Source of the DNA: an uncultured Acidobacteriota bacterium
GTDB lineage: Bacteria > Acidobacteriota > Terriglobia > Terriglobales > Acidobacteriaceae
Direction of reading: 5' to 3'
DNA: 11,115 nt
Assembly (NCBI GenBank): GCA_903932385.1
Contig: CAIZGA010000226.1
Location: 1-11,115, forward strand
Every line of letters starts with the position of its first letter. The stretch's first letter is position 1. The translations under genes and the position numbers were made by a program. This document shows positions 1 to 8,063 of the stretch, piece after piece. The notes below the pieces were generated by a model, which did not search any database, had not been told where the DNA came from, and worked only from the letters and a program-made list of their open reading frames with translations.

Positions 1-74
1 ACGTCGTTGCTGTGAAGGTAATCGATATTTTCGGTAACGACACAATGACGCTGGTGCCCGTTAGCGTAGGTTAA
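1..74 (+). CDS. C-terminal end of a probable DNA methyltransferase (partial, cut by window start)
   Basis: An open frame enters from the left edge (first whole codon at 3) and stops at the TAA at 72-74. The tail contains AVKVIDIFGNDTM. From memory, Mod-type (type III-like) adenine-specific DNA methyltransferases often end in a very similar block, 'iAVKVID..GNe.m.v', which forms a final beta hairpin. Only 23 codons are visible and no catalytic motif is in view, so the assignment rests on this tail alone. It lies 40 bp upstream of the nuclease-NTPase gene on the same strand, so the two could be co-transcribed. Alternatives include a helicase or another restriction subunit with a similar C-terminal hairpin. 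Sequence just left of the window would decide. Confidence 0.5.
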   Translation, partial: VVAVKVIDIFGNDTMTLVPVSVG

Positions 75-99
75 CAGACGTCCATCGCTCGGAACCAAC

Positions 100-104
100 G
101 AGGA
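100..104 (+). promoter_or_regulatory. Ribosome binding site of the nuclease-NTPase gene
   Basis: GAGGA lies 10 nt before the ATG at 115. It is the clearest Shine-Dalgarno-like site in the window and supports that start. No convincing -35/-10 pair is visible in the 40-bp gap after the upstream gene, which fits read-through transcription. Confidence 0.55.
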
Positions 105-114
105 CCACCTAACA

Positions 115-2394
115 ATGAGTCACTCTAAGGTTCAAGCAGGAGAGATCACGTACGAGCTTCACACTCTTGGCTGGAAAGCCTTTCAAAATCTCTGCGCCAC
201 AATCGCAGCCGAGGTGTTCGGGCAAACGGTGCAGGGATTTTTTGATTCCAACGATGGAGGCAGAGACGGTGCTTTTCATGGGAAATGGAAGACAGCATCA
301 GGCGAACTATTCGAAGGATCGTTTACGATTCAGTGCAAATTCACATCGAAAGCAGATAAACAGATTAGGCCCGGTGATCTCGCAGATGAATTGGAAAAGG
401 CAAAACGTCTCGCGGCCCGCGGGCTCGCCGACAATTATTTTCTCTTCACGAACGCCCACCTGTCAGGTTCCGCTGAAGAAGAACTTCGCCAATTGGTTCA
501 AGGAATCCCGGGAATAAGGAAATTTTCCGCATACGGTTCGGAGCGAATTTCGCAGATCATTCGGGAATCATCCAGGTTGCGAATGCTGGTTCCTCGCGTT
601 TACGGGCTCGGCGACTTGAGTCAAATCCTCGACCAGCGTGCTACCGACCAAGCCAGAGAAATATTGAGCGCATTGGGTGATGATTTGGCAAAGTTCGTCA
701 TCACGGACGCCTATCAACGAAGCGCAAAGGCCCTCGTGGAGCATGGCTTTGTGCTGCTCCTAGGCGAACCAGCATGCGGAAAATCGACGATAGCCGCCGC
801 TTTGGCGGTTGGAGCCCTCGACGAGTGGGGTTGTTCAACGCTCAAAGTCCGGGACGCCGATGATTTTGTCGCTCACTCAAATCCCAACGAATCCAAGCAG
901 TTCTTCTGGGTTGATGACGTGTTCGGCTCAACTCAGGTCGATTGGCCTACCACCGTAGGCTGGAATCGTGCATTCCCTCATGTGGTCGCGGCAATTAAAC
1001 GAGGTGCCAGAGTGTTATTCACGTCACGTGATTATATCTACCGCTCCGCGATCAAATACTTGAAAGAATCGGCTCTTCCCGTCATCCGTGAATCGCAAGT
1101 CGTGATTCGCGTCGAACAGCTCTCTAAGGACGAGCGCGAACAGATACTATACAATCACATTCGATTAGGCAACCAGCTCGCGAGTTATAAAAGCCGGCTC
1201 AAACCATTTCTAACTGACGTTGCCCACCACTCCGGTTTTAGCCCAGAAACTGCCCGCCGGTTAGGCACGAGTCTGTTTACCAAGCGCCTAACGGTTTCAA
1301 AAGCGGGACTTGATGACTTTGTCGCGCATCCCAAAGAATTGCTTACTGAAGTCATCCAGACGTTGGATGCCGGCAGTTTGTCTGCGCTTGCGCTGGTTTT
1401 CATGCGCGGCGGCTTGCTCGCGAGCCCAATCAAAATGAATTCTGATGAGGAACACGCCATCATACTCCTAGGCGGCTCAATGGCGGACGTTCGTAATTCA
1501 CTGAATGCCCTGGAAGGGAGCTTGCTGCTCCAATCGCTTCAAGGTGGCAGCTATTTTTGGCGGTTCAAACACCCAACGATCCGCGACGCATTCGCCGCAA
1601 TTGTAGCGAAAGATCGGGAGCTGATGGACATCTATTTGACGGGTACGCCCGTTAACAAATTGCTTAACGAAGTGACGTGCGGCGATGTCGGAATTCAAGG
1701 CGCAAAAGTAATCGTTCCCGTCGACCGATTCGACGCGCTCACAACCCGGATAGAGTCGTTTGAAGCGACAAAAGACGGGAACGAACGAAGCTTGCATCAG
1801 TTCCTTTCCTATCGGTGCGATCACGCTTATTTGGCCAGCTACATCGCCCGCTATCCAGATTTCATTCCTTCATTGAGCTTCGGTTCCTACCTTACCGCAC
1901 ATTCCGATGTGAGCGTTATTGTGCGGTTGAATGAACTGGGGCTTTTGCCGGAGAGCAAAAGAGCCGCGGCAGTTGCAACAATACGAACTCTCGCGACCTC
2001 GACACCTGATGCAGATTTTCTCCGCGCGTCCATTCGCGAAATTATAAGGCCGAGCGAGTTCGCTCAAATTATGGAAGATGTGCGGACGATTCTTCTCCCT
2101 AAAATAGACGGTGTAATCCGGGATTGGCGCTCAAACTATGACAAAAAAGACGACCCGGAAGAACACTTCTACTTGCTGGTAAGCGCATTGAAGGATTTTC
2201 GTGTCGAACTCGCCGAACACCCAGACGCCATCGCACATATTGACGCAGCGGTGATCGACGTAAAGGAAGCCATCGAAGAATTGCGCTCGGAACACCAACC
2301 CGAGCCCGACACGGATGATTTCGGAGCCGACAGCTCTTCCGCAGTCTCGTCCGAGGATTCGAGATCGATCTTCGACGACGTTGACCACGATTAA
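115..2394 (+). CDS. Mrr-like restriction endonuclease fused to a STAND-type NTPase (nSTAND3-like)
   Basis: This is a predicted DNA-cleaving defence protein controlled by an NTPase switch. Residues about 13-120 look like an Mrr-type PD-(D/E)XK nuclease: a GWKAFQNLC helix, then D51 (GGRDGAF) and Q73-C-K75 (IQCKF). The Q-x-K form of the active site is known in the Mrr family. A P-loop NTPase follows, with Walker A GEPACGKST (217-225, K223), Walker B FFWVDD (263-268) and an arginine-bearing TSRDYIY strand end (303-309), which is typical of nSTAND3-like NTPases. Residues about 330-730 are mostly helical and may serve as the sensing or oligomerisation region, although no TPR or WD repeat is obvious. 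The last 25 residues are very acidic and serine-rich. No signal peptide or membrane segment is seen, so the protein is probably cytoplasmic. The ATG at 115 is supported by GAGGA upstream. It sits behind a probable methyltransferase gene and ends 26 bp from the convergent SMC gene. The domain call is fairly sure; the anti-phage role is inferred. Confidence 0.8.
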   Translation: MSHSKVQAGEITYELHTLGWKAFQNLCATIAAEVFGQTVQGFFDSNDGGRDGAFHGKWKTASGELFEGSFTIQCKFTSKADKQIRPGDLADELEKAKRLAARGLADNYFLFTNAHLSGSAEEELRQLVQGIPGIRKFSAYGSERISQIIRESSRLRMLVPRVYGLGDLSQILDQRATDQAREILSALGDDLAKFVITDAYQRSAKALVEHGFVLLLGEPACGKSTIAAALAVGALDEWGCSTLKVRDADDFVAHSNPNESKQFFWVDDVFGSTQVDWPTTVGWNRAFPHVVAAIKRGARVLFTSRDYIYRSAIKYLKESALPVIRESQVVIRVEQLSKDEREQILYNHIRLGNQLASYKSRLKPFLTDVAHHSGFSPETARRLGTSLFTKRLTVSKAGLDDFVAHPKELLTEVIQTLDAGSLSALALVFMRGGLLASPIKMNSDEEHAIILLGGSMADVRNSLNALEGSLLLQSLQGGSYFWRFKHPTIRDAFAAIVAKDRELMDIYLTGTPVNKLLNEVTCGDVGIQGAKVIVPVDRFDALTTRIESFEATKDGNERSLHQFLSYRCDHAYLASYIARYPDFIPSLSFGSYLTAHSDVSVIVRLNELGLLPESKRAAAVATIRTLATSTPDADFLRASIREIIRPSEFAQIMEDVRTILLPKIDGVIRDWRSNYDKKDDPEEHFYLLVSALKDFRVELAEHPDAIAHIDAAVIDVKEAIEELRSEHQPEPDTDDFGADSSSAVSSEDSRSIFDDVDHD

Positions 2395-2420
2395 TGCGGC
2401 ACGCAGCGGTGAGAAACGCT
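2395..2420. other. Short convergent intergenic gap
   Basis: Only 26 bp separate the stop codons of two convergent genes. I find no stable hairpin followed by a T-run for either strand, so no intrinsic terminator is visible and some antisense read-through between the two modules is possible. Confidence 0.5.
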
Positions 2421-5288
2421 TCAGCCTGGTGTTCCCATAGCAAACAAACGTGTCGGTGTCGGCGCAAAAAATCCAGGAGCCACGACATTCAATACGCTGA
2501 CTGAGTTCTTTTGCTCGGGCACCCAGCCGAGCAGATGAGTCACTCCACCTGTCGCGCGGGCGGCATCCAGCGCGCGATTCTCCTGATTCATCAATATTAC
2601 CAACTTCAGCGGACGGTGATACACCCGGTGTAAGCGACACCACGTTTCCAAAAGCCGACACAACTCGCGATACGTCGTCTGATCCATCTCTTGGGCCGGA
2701 TCGTCCAGCACGAGGCAAGCATGATGAAATCTACCGTGGGTCAAGTAGCGGGAGAAAAACCATGCGAGTCCCAGCACGTGAATTTCCGATTGATTTAGAA
2801 TGTAGCGAACGAGCCGGCCTCTCATCCGCAGCGTCGATTTCTTTTCGCCCCGGCGAGTCACCACGTGAATACTTGGCCGATCCGGCAGGAGCCATGCCGC
2901 TGAAGTGAGATTCATTGCCAATTCGACCCAAAGTCCCGCCAGTGTCCCAGGCAGATGTTCCCGAAGCACCCGAGCCAAAGTTTCCGTAAGCTTTGTTTTC
3001 ACCGGCTTCCAGTTGTCCGGGGCCTCGAAGATCGCCTCTGCCTCTTTATATTGACCAAGAATCGTCACTGTGACCCGCTCGGCTTGTTCATCGGCGTCGA
3101 GTAACTGCGGCAGCGGAGGAACTGACCGCACACATTCTAACAACCCCAATAAATCCCCGCGAAGGGCCTCATCATCCAAACAGCCATCTATGGTCGCGCC
3201 TTCTGGCAACAACCATTGGAGCGCTGAGGCCAGACGAGAAAGTTCCTCGTTCGAGAGCGGACATTGCGCCTGCCCAAATGTAGAGAGCTTCTTTTGCGCG
3301 CCATCGATCTGCTCTTTCGTTTTCGCAAATTCACCTCGAAGGCGGTCGCGTTCTCCGGTCGCCTTCGCTTTCAATCCACGAATCACGTTCAAGACACCGC
3401 CCTGCTGGGCGTGATTGACGCCACAGGTCGGACAATCGTCGGGGTGTAGTTTCGACCAAGTTTGCGAGACGAATGCTTCGACCTGCGTGAGATGCTCCAA
3501 ATGCGTTCGTGCATCTTGACCCGCCTCGGTAATTCTCTGCTGCTGCTTCTGCAACTCCTCTAGTTGTTTCTTGGTCTCATCGGCCTCAGCGGGCACCGTA
3601 GCCGTTCCGCCTTGGACGCGCTTCGCACGCCATTCGATTAAAACCCGAAGCTTCGTATCGGCTTCCGCCAGTTCACCGGAATATTCTTCCACACTCAGCG
3701 TAATCGACCGAGCTAGTTCATTCGAGCGCCCCACGAGCTTATTGTAGCTCTCAAGCCACCACCCAAGTTCCTTCCGGATAGACGCTGCCGTGCGACGTTG
3801 AGCAATCGCCTCAGCAACGGACGTGCGCCGTGCGTCGCTAACCCATTCATCCCACTGGACGGAAAGGTCACGCGGTGCTGACTTCCAGCGATAACTCGCA
3901 AGCTGAGTCAACCAGCCGGCGTGGGCGTCCAACGATGGAGAAACTAAGCGGCTTAGTTCACGGCTCGCGAGACGTGCATAGGCGGTATCCAGCAAGGTAA
4001 TCGCCGCAGAAAGGTTGAGTCCTCGAAGATAGTTCTGTCGCGCAGAATTTGCTCTTTCGTATCTTTCCTCTGTGTAGCTTTCGAGTCGCTCCGCAACCTC
4101 GGAATAGTTGCGTAGCACGCGTGCGCCCAACTCGTCCGCCTGCATTCTTGCGAATTCCAGGCTGGTATCCTGAGTTAGGATAGTCCCACTCATTGCCATT
4201 TCCGACTCCAGGAGCTTGTCACTGCTAATCAGATGCACGCGTTCCGGCGCGAGACCATTCAGGCCAAGACGTGGCTCGATGTTCTTCGTCTCGATCCCTG
4301 TGAGATACTCTGCGACATACTCCCCTGAACGATTTGTCGTTGTCAGATCCTTCTCGCGATCGCGATCCGCAAAACGATTGAAGCGATAAGATGAACCGAA
4401 AAGTGCGATCGACAGTGCCTCGCAAACACTGCTCTTCCCGGTGCCATTCGGTCCGTGAATGATGCTCGCCCCGACCGGCTCATTGCCGAAATCCAACCGC
4501 ACGTCACTTAGGTTGCGGAAATTGAGAATCCGCAGTTCTCGCAATTCCACCGGACTGGAAGCGGAAGAATCCAGCGGAACACCGAGCGCGGGATCGCCGA
4601 CTCGTTCCGATTCCTTTACGACTTCCGTTGCCAACGTTTTCTGAGCGGTGGGTTCAAACCCGGCGGCAAACTCCTTGAGTGCGGCGCGAACGGCTTTGTC
4701 GGCGCGCAACCACTGTGTGACGTCACCCATTTCCTTTTTCTGCAAAATCTGCCGTGCCGTCATCAGCAAACATGGGAACCCATGTAATTCGATGGCCTTC
4801 TCCTCATTCCCCGAGATGAGGAAAACCGCATCAAGCGACACCTCCTCGGAAAACATCGTCCCTTTTCGGAGTTCGATCACTTGCTCCAACCAGCGGCTCT
4901 TGCCCGTTTCAGAAGGCACCAGCCAGCATATTGAAACACGCCATGCCCCGAACGGATCGCGGTCCGCAGCCGGAGCCGCCGAATAATTCCGTTCCACGGA
5001 AAGCTGTGACCGGATGCGCAGGGCGCGATTGACGTGCGCAGACACCCGCGTGTTCTCCAGAAACGGCACGAGGTAAAGCAGAATCCCAACTTCGGGGTCC
5101 AGTAGCAGACCAGCAGCCTCCGTCACTGCCGTCCCATCGCTGGTGAAGTCCGCAGCGGAAACCGTGCGCCAAACCGGATTATGGTCCGATATTGGATTAC
5201 CCAAAACCTCCCCTACCGTGTAGCCCAACCGCTCCCGGTAGGCTCGGTCTAAGTAGGTGCGGCAGGACTGTAGGATGCGAACGCCCAT
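2421..5288 (-). CDS. SMC/Rad50-like ATPase with CxxC hook, Lamassu LmuB / ABC-three-component type
   Basis: This is a predicted DNA-sensing SMC-family ATPase. The ABC domain starts near residue 248 (LRELRILNFRNLSDV, typical of RecF/Rad50/SMC proteins). Walker A is GPNGTGKSS (279-287). A coiled-coil arm leads to a CPTCG hook (CxxC at 619-622) and a returning coil (about 635-680). A degenerate signature segment has LNQSE around S834. Walker B is LVLDDP (859-864), followed by a D-loop-like AQEMD. The short arms resemble Lamassu LmuB / ABC-3C ATPases more than true SMC or Rad50. The usual H-loop histidine is not obvious; MNQENR lies where a switch would be expected. Residues 1-245 precede the ABC domain and match nothing I recognise; most relatives begin directly with the ATPase. 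The ATG at 5288 lies 5 bp after the SIR2 stop, without a clear Shine-Dalgarno, so translational coupling is likely. The ATPase class is secure; the Lamassu link is inferred from the operon. Confidence 0.8.
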   Translation of the reverse strand: MGVRILQSCRTYLDRAYRERLGYTVGEVLGNPISDHNPVWRTVSAADFTSDGTAVTEAAGLLLDPEVGILLYLVPFLENTRVSAHVNRALRIRSQLSVERNYSAAPAADRDPFGAWRVSICWLVPSETGKSRWLEQVIELRKGTMFSEEVSLDAVFLISGNEEKAIELHGFPCLLMTARQILQKKEMGDVTQWLRADKAVRAALKEFAAGFEPTAQKTLATEVVKESERVGDPALGVPLDSSASSPVELRELRILNFRNLSDVRLDFGNEPVGASIIHGPNGTGKSSVCEALSIALFGSSYRFNRFADRDREKDLTTTNRSGEYVAEYLTGIETKNIEPRLGLNGLAPERVHLISSDKLLESEMAMSGTILTQDTSLEFARMQADELGARVLRNYSEVAERLESYTEERYERANSARQNYLRGLNLSAAITLLDTAYARLASRELSRLVSPSLDAHAGWLTQLASYRWKSAPRDLSVQWDEWVSDARRTSVAEAIAQRRTAASIRKELGWWLESYNKLVGRSNELARSITLSVEEYSGELAEADTKLRVLIEWRAKRVQGGTATVPAEADETKKQLEELQKQQQRITEAGQDARTHLEHLTQVEAFVSQTWSKLHPDDCPTCGVNHAQQGGVLNVIRGLKAKATGERDRLRGEFAKTKEQIDGAQKKLSTFGQAQCPLSNEELSRLASALQWLLPEGATIDGCLDDEALRGDLLGLLECVRSVPPLPQLLDADEQAERVTVTILGQYKEAEAIFEAPDNWKPVKTKLTETLARVLREHLPGTLAGLWVELAMNLTSAAWLLPDRPSIHVVTRRGEKKSTLRMRGRLVRYILNQSEIHVLGLAWFFSRYLTHGRFHHACLVLDDPAQEMDQTTYRELCRLLETWCRLHRVYHRPLKLVILMNQENRALDAARATGGVTHLLGWVPEQKNSVSVLNVVAPGFFAPTPTRLFAMGTPG

Positions 5289-5293
5289 TTTAA

Positions 5294-6916
5294 CTAGAGG
5301 CTGGCAAGGTCCATAACAATAATCCTGTCACTTTGGGCAAACGCCGCCATTCCAATCCGGTGGGCCAAGCTTTCTCTCAACACGGCAACATCACTAGAAC
5401 TCGGCTGAGCCTCATCCGTCATCAGTGGCAGAATGCCAAGACGTTCGACAGGCTGAGCGCCTGATCGTTGCAATGCGTTGATCAATGGTTGGAGCCCGCG
5501 CAATTCGTTGTCCGCGCTGGTTCGCCAACCAGGAAGGGGCACCACAAGGAGACTGTCGCTGGCGCGATAGAGTCCGCCGGGAAAATTGGTGGAATCCCAA
5601 GTTGCACCTGAACCGCTTCGTTGGAGGGCCGCAATCAGTATTGCGGCCGCAGTCAACTCGGGTCGCGCACAACCCGACAGATTCCAGGGAACATGCTCAT
5701 CCCGTCGCTCCAGATTAAATTCCTCCACCGGCAACAATTGATTCTGCGCATCATAATACGGCACCAGACCGCATCGCCAACAAAGTCGGACCCAGACCGG
5801 GAGAAAATTATCGACCCATTCGATTGAAAAATGGCGGTCGTCCGGCGGGGCCGCCAATAGCATCTCTATTGCCGCGATTGCCTGTACGTCAGCTGGCCGA
5901 GCCCCCACGGCGAGTCGCAGGCGTTCCAACCCGTAAAGAGCCTGAACCCACAGGAATAAATCATCCGTAGTGAGCCCTGTGGCCCCCACGGGCACGTGGG
6001 CCTGAGCTGCGGTTTTACTGTAACACTGTGCCAATCGCGGATGCCCAATGTGAAAAGCAAGATCAACAATACTCAATTCATCCGCGGCCAGCACCCGCAT
6101 CGCCAATTGTGGACGAACCGTATTTTCAATGTGTTCGAGCAAGTAGGTTTCGCTGGCGCTCCACCCGACTGTCACCAACGGATGCGCGGACATCCGGGAG
6201 CATAGCGTCGCAAAAATGAAGACGTGCGTCGGATCACCATTTGGATTCAGTGAAGTCAGTTCAGTTTGGGTAATGAGAAACCGCGTCGCCAACTGCAATG
6301 CCCGCGGATCATTGCCGGCATCGCTCTCCCGTTCTGCATCACTCAATGCGCGTACGCATCCGTGCGGTTTGATGACGTGAACCATATTTTCTTCCGCCAC
6401 CTGCGGACATTCCTGAGCGGTGATGAAAGTTCGGAACCCGGTTGGCCATGGCAGTCGCGGATCAACCGCGTTGCGTGTGATGCCAACATTTTCCAGCGCA
6501 CTCTCCTGCACGCAGTCCCAGTTAAATGACCACACTTGTTCCCAAAGCCCCTCTCGTCCGAACCTGGCGACCACGCGATGGCGAGGCGCACTGCGTTCGG
6601 TTGCTGCCGAACCCAACCATCGTTGCTCACTCAAAAGGTCCAACGACCGACCCAACGCGAGTTTCGGATTTCCGTTATGTGCTGCCGTGAGATGCGCTAC
6701 CGCGCGATCAGCCCAAGCATACAACGTTTCACCGGCGACCGGGGGCGCACAACCCAACGCGAGGGATGCCTTCGCCCCTTTTTCTTCCAGTAATTTCGGC
6801 GGAAGCGGGACAAGTCCGTAAGACATGCCCGCACCCATCAATAGAAGTGATCGTCGGTGCGGCACGCCATTGCTACGGCGCAACGTCGGGAAGGTGTGTG
6901 GAACAGGGTAAGGCAT
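5294..6916 (-). CDS. SIR2-like domain protein, probable NADase effector
   Basis: Residues about 20-270 carry the landmarks of the bacterial SIR2-like fold. These are the nucleotide-binding GAGMS (28-32), FNWD (131-134) matching the catalytic TxN(Y/W)D segment with N132 and D134, KPHGC (183-187) with the active-site histidine H185, and VGWSASE (250-256) matching the late conserved G-x-S loop. Related SIR2 domains in phage defence (Thoeris ThsA, SIR2-HerA, SIR2-pAgo, some Lamassu effectors) hydrolyse NAD+ and stop cell growth, so NAD+ depletion is the most likely activity. Residues about 270-540 form an unrecognised C-terminal half, possibly the contact with the ATPase. No zinc-binding cysteine set of deacetylase sirtuins is seen. 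The gene is the middle of a three-gene operon, 25 bp after the small gene and 5 bp before the ATPase gene. The ATG at 6916 is the first in frame after the upstream stop but lacks a clear ribosome binding site. The SIR2 call is good; NADase activity is by analogy. Confidence 0.75.
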   Translation of the reverse strand: MPYPVPHTFPTLRRSNGVPHRRSLLLMGAGMSYGLVPLPPKLLEEKGAKASLALGCAPPVAGETLYAWADRAVAHLTAAHNGNPKLALGRSLDLLSEQRWLGSAATERSAPRHRVVARFGREGLWEQVWSFNWDCVQESALENVGITRNAVDPRLPWPTGFRTFITAQECPQVAEENMVHVIKPHGCVRALSDAERESDAGNDPRALQLATRFLITQTELTSLNPNGDPTHVFIFATLCSRMSAHPLVTVGWSASETYLLEHIENTVRPQLAMRVLAADELSIVDLAFHIGHPRLAQCYSKTAAQAHVPVGATGLTTDDLFLWVQALYGLERLRLAVGARPADVQAIAAIEMLLAAPPDDRHFSIEWVDNFLPVWVRLCWRCGLVPYYDAQNQLLPVEEFNLERRDEHVPWNLSGCARPELTAAAILIAALQRSGSGATWDSTNFPGGLYRASDSLLVVPLPGWRTSADNELRGLQPLINALQRSGAQPVERLGILPLMTDEAQPSSSDVAVLRESLAHRIGMAAFAQSDRIIVMDLASL

Positions 6917-6941
6917 CGAGGAAATGTCAGGGCGTGAATTT

Positions 6942-7631
6942 CTAGTGCTTCTTTCGATTCAAACCCCGCGCATCGACTTCGCCCTTCAGGGCCTGAATCT
7001 CTGCCGTGAGCATCCGCGCATCTAATTCGTCCAATCCGGAAACCGTTTTAAGCGCATACGCTTTCATTCCCTGTTGGGTCCGAATCGCAACGAACGTCGC
7101 GTCATCCAACAGCGCATGCAAAGACTCAACTAGCTCTTCTCTTTTTTTTGCCTGTTCATCGTCCGCTTCCGCCATCCGCTCACCCCGTTGCTTCGACCAC
7201 TCTGCCAGTGCCTCTTCCCGCTTCTCACCGAACGCCGTCCACCAGTCTTCTTCTATGTAGCAGCCGAGCTTGGCCACGCCGCCCTCAGCATGAAGCAAGA
7301 AAGCACAGTCCTTTCCGAGGTGCGACTTGAATCCAACCATGTTGGGCGAAAGTATTCTCAAGTCGATAGACTCGCCATCTTCCACATCTCTATCGGCAGG
7401 CTCGGACGAAACGCTAGCCTCTGGGGATACCTCCACCACAAAATCGTTCTCATCAAACGTGCTCACATAATAAAAAACAGCCTTGGCCCCTAAGACCTTG
7501 GCCGCAGCTAGAAATTCGTTGAGCCCTCCGTCAACCAACGGCCCTGCATCATCGCTGTCCGCGATGCCTTGCAGAAGCACGGGATGTAAACCCGCTGCGG
7601 CAATTGCCGCGCTCAATTCGCTGGATTTCAC
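6942..7631 (-). CDS. Uncharacterised 229-residue protein, first gene of the SIR2-SMC operon
   Basis: I do not recognise this family. The N-terminal third (1-70) looks alpha/beta, with a strand-like AVFYYV (51-56). Residues 66-90 are acidic and probably a loop. Residues 91-130 are strand-rich and end in CYIEEDWW (124-131). Residues 136-178 form a highly charged, probably coiled helix, followed by a last strand-helix unit and a basic end (NRKKH). There is no signal peptide, membrane segment or catalytic motif. The GTG start at 7631 is forced to be close to correct: an in-frame TAG lies at 7635-7637, just upstream. Codons further in could also serve. Its position 25 bp before the SIR2 gene suggests it is the small third component of the system (LmuC or 'middle component' role), but that is inferred from context only. 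An antitoxin-like or adaptor role is equally possible. Confidence 0.6.
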   Translation of the reverse strand: MKSSELSAAIAAAGLHPVLLQGIADSDDAGPLVDGGLNEFLAAAKVLGAKAVFYYVSTFDENDFVVEVSPEASVSSEPADRDVEDGESIDLRILSPNMVGFKSHLGKDCAFLLHAEGGVAKLGCYIEEDWWTAFGEKREEALAEWSKQRGERMAEADDEQAKKREELVESLHALLDDATFVAIRTQQGMKAYALKTVSGLDELDARMLTAEIQALKGEVDARGLNRKKH

Positions 7632-8063
7632 TCTCTATGGACTAATTTATCCTACGGCGATGGTCGATGCCAAACCCTGCCTTGGCGCTGCTTCCGATAC
7701 AATCTCGTTGGTCTCAGTCAAATCGCCCGGGATGTTTGCTTTGAAGGGACTGGTTAGTGAGGTGGGCATGACTCGGTTGGTGGCATGCGCAACGAACCCG
7801 AGACCTCATTGAAGCTCCGTCTTGGCCAGGAAATCAGGCAGAAGCACGAGGCTCGGCTGGCGGACGTTAACATTCATCTAGGCGCCGCGATTCTGAGCGA
7901 AACGCCCTACCTGCAAACACGAGTCGCAACCGCAGGTTGGACGCTGACTGATTGCCGCCTCGAAGCGTGTATTTCATGGATTCGGCGTCTTACGTCACCG
8001 AACTGCCGACTGACATGCTGGCCACGACTGCGGCGCCCAGCACAGCGTAGCCGAATCATTCGA
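7632..8063. other. 432-bp gene-poor region with interrupted coding-like stretches
   Basis: No full gene is convincing here. On the - strand there is a 36-codon frame (7977-7867, starting MKYTLRGG) that overlaps a second frame by a few bases. The second frame runs from an ATG at 7877 through one TGA (7806-7808) to a TAA at 7647-7649. Its second half contains a possible 40-residue ORF (ATG at 7769, starting MPTSLTSPFKAN). Two frames running on with one stop and one shift look like either chance or a decayed gene or dispersed element. The promoter of the downstream three-gene operon should lie in the 7640-7800 part, but I cannot point to a firm -35/-10 pair. No strong terminator hairpin for rmuC is seen. 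Confidence 0.4.

Noticed and set aside
2131..2718. 195-codon - strand open frame across the convergent junction
   Set aside because: It overlaps two well-supported genes in other frames and shows no domain; it is a shadow frame.
2421..5288. Chromosomal SMC, Rad50 or RecN housekeeping protein
   Set aside because: The arms are too short for SMC, no SbcD/Mre11 partner is adjacent, the N-terminal extension is atypical, and the gene is coupled to a SIR2 gene.
6420..6821. 133-codon + strand open frame inside the SIR2 gene
   Set aside because: It lies opposite the conserved SIR2 motifs and is best explained as antisense of a GC-rich gene.
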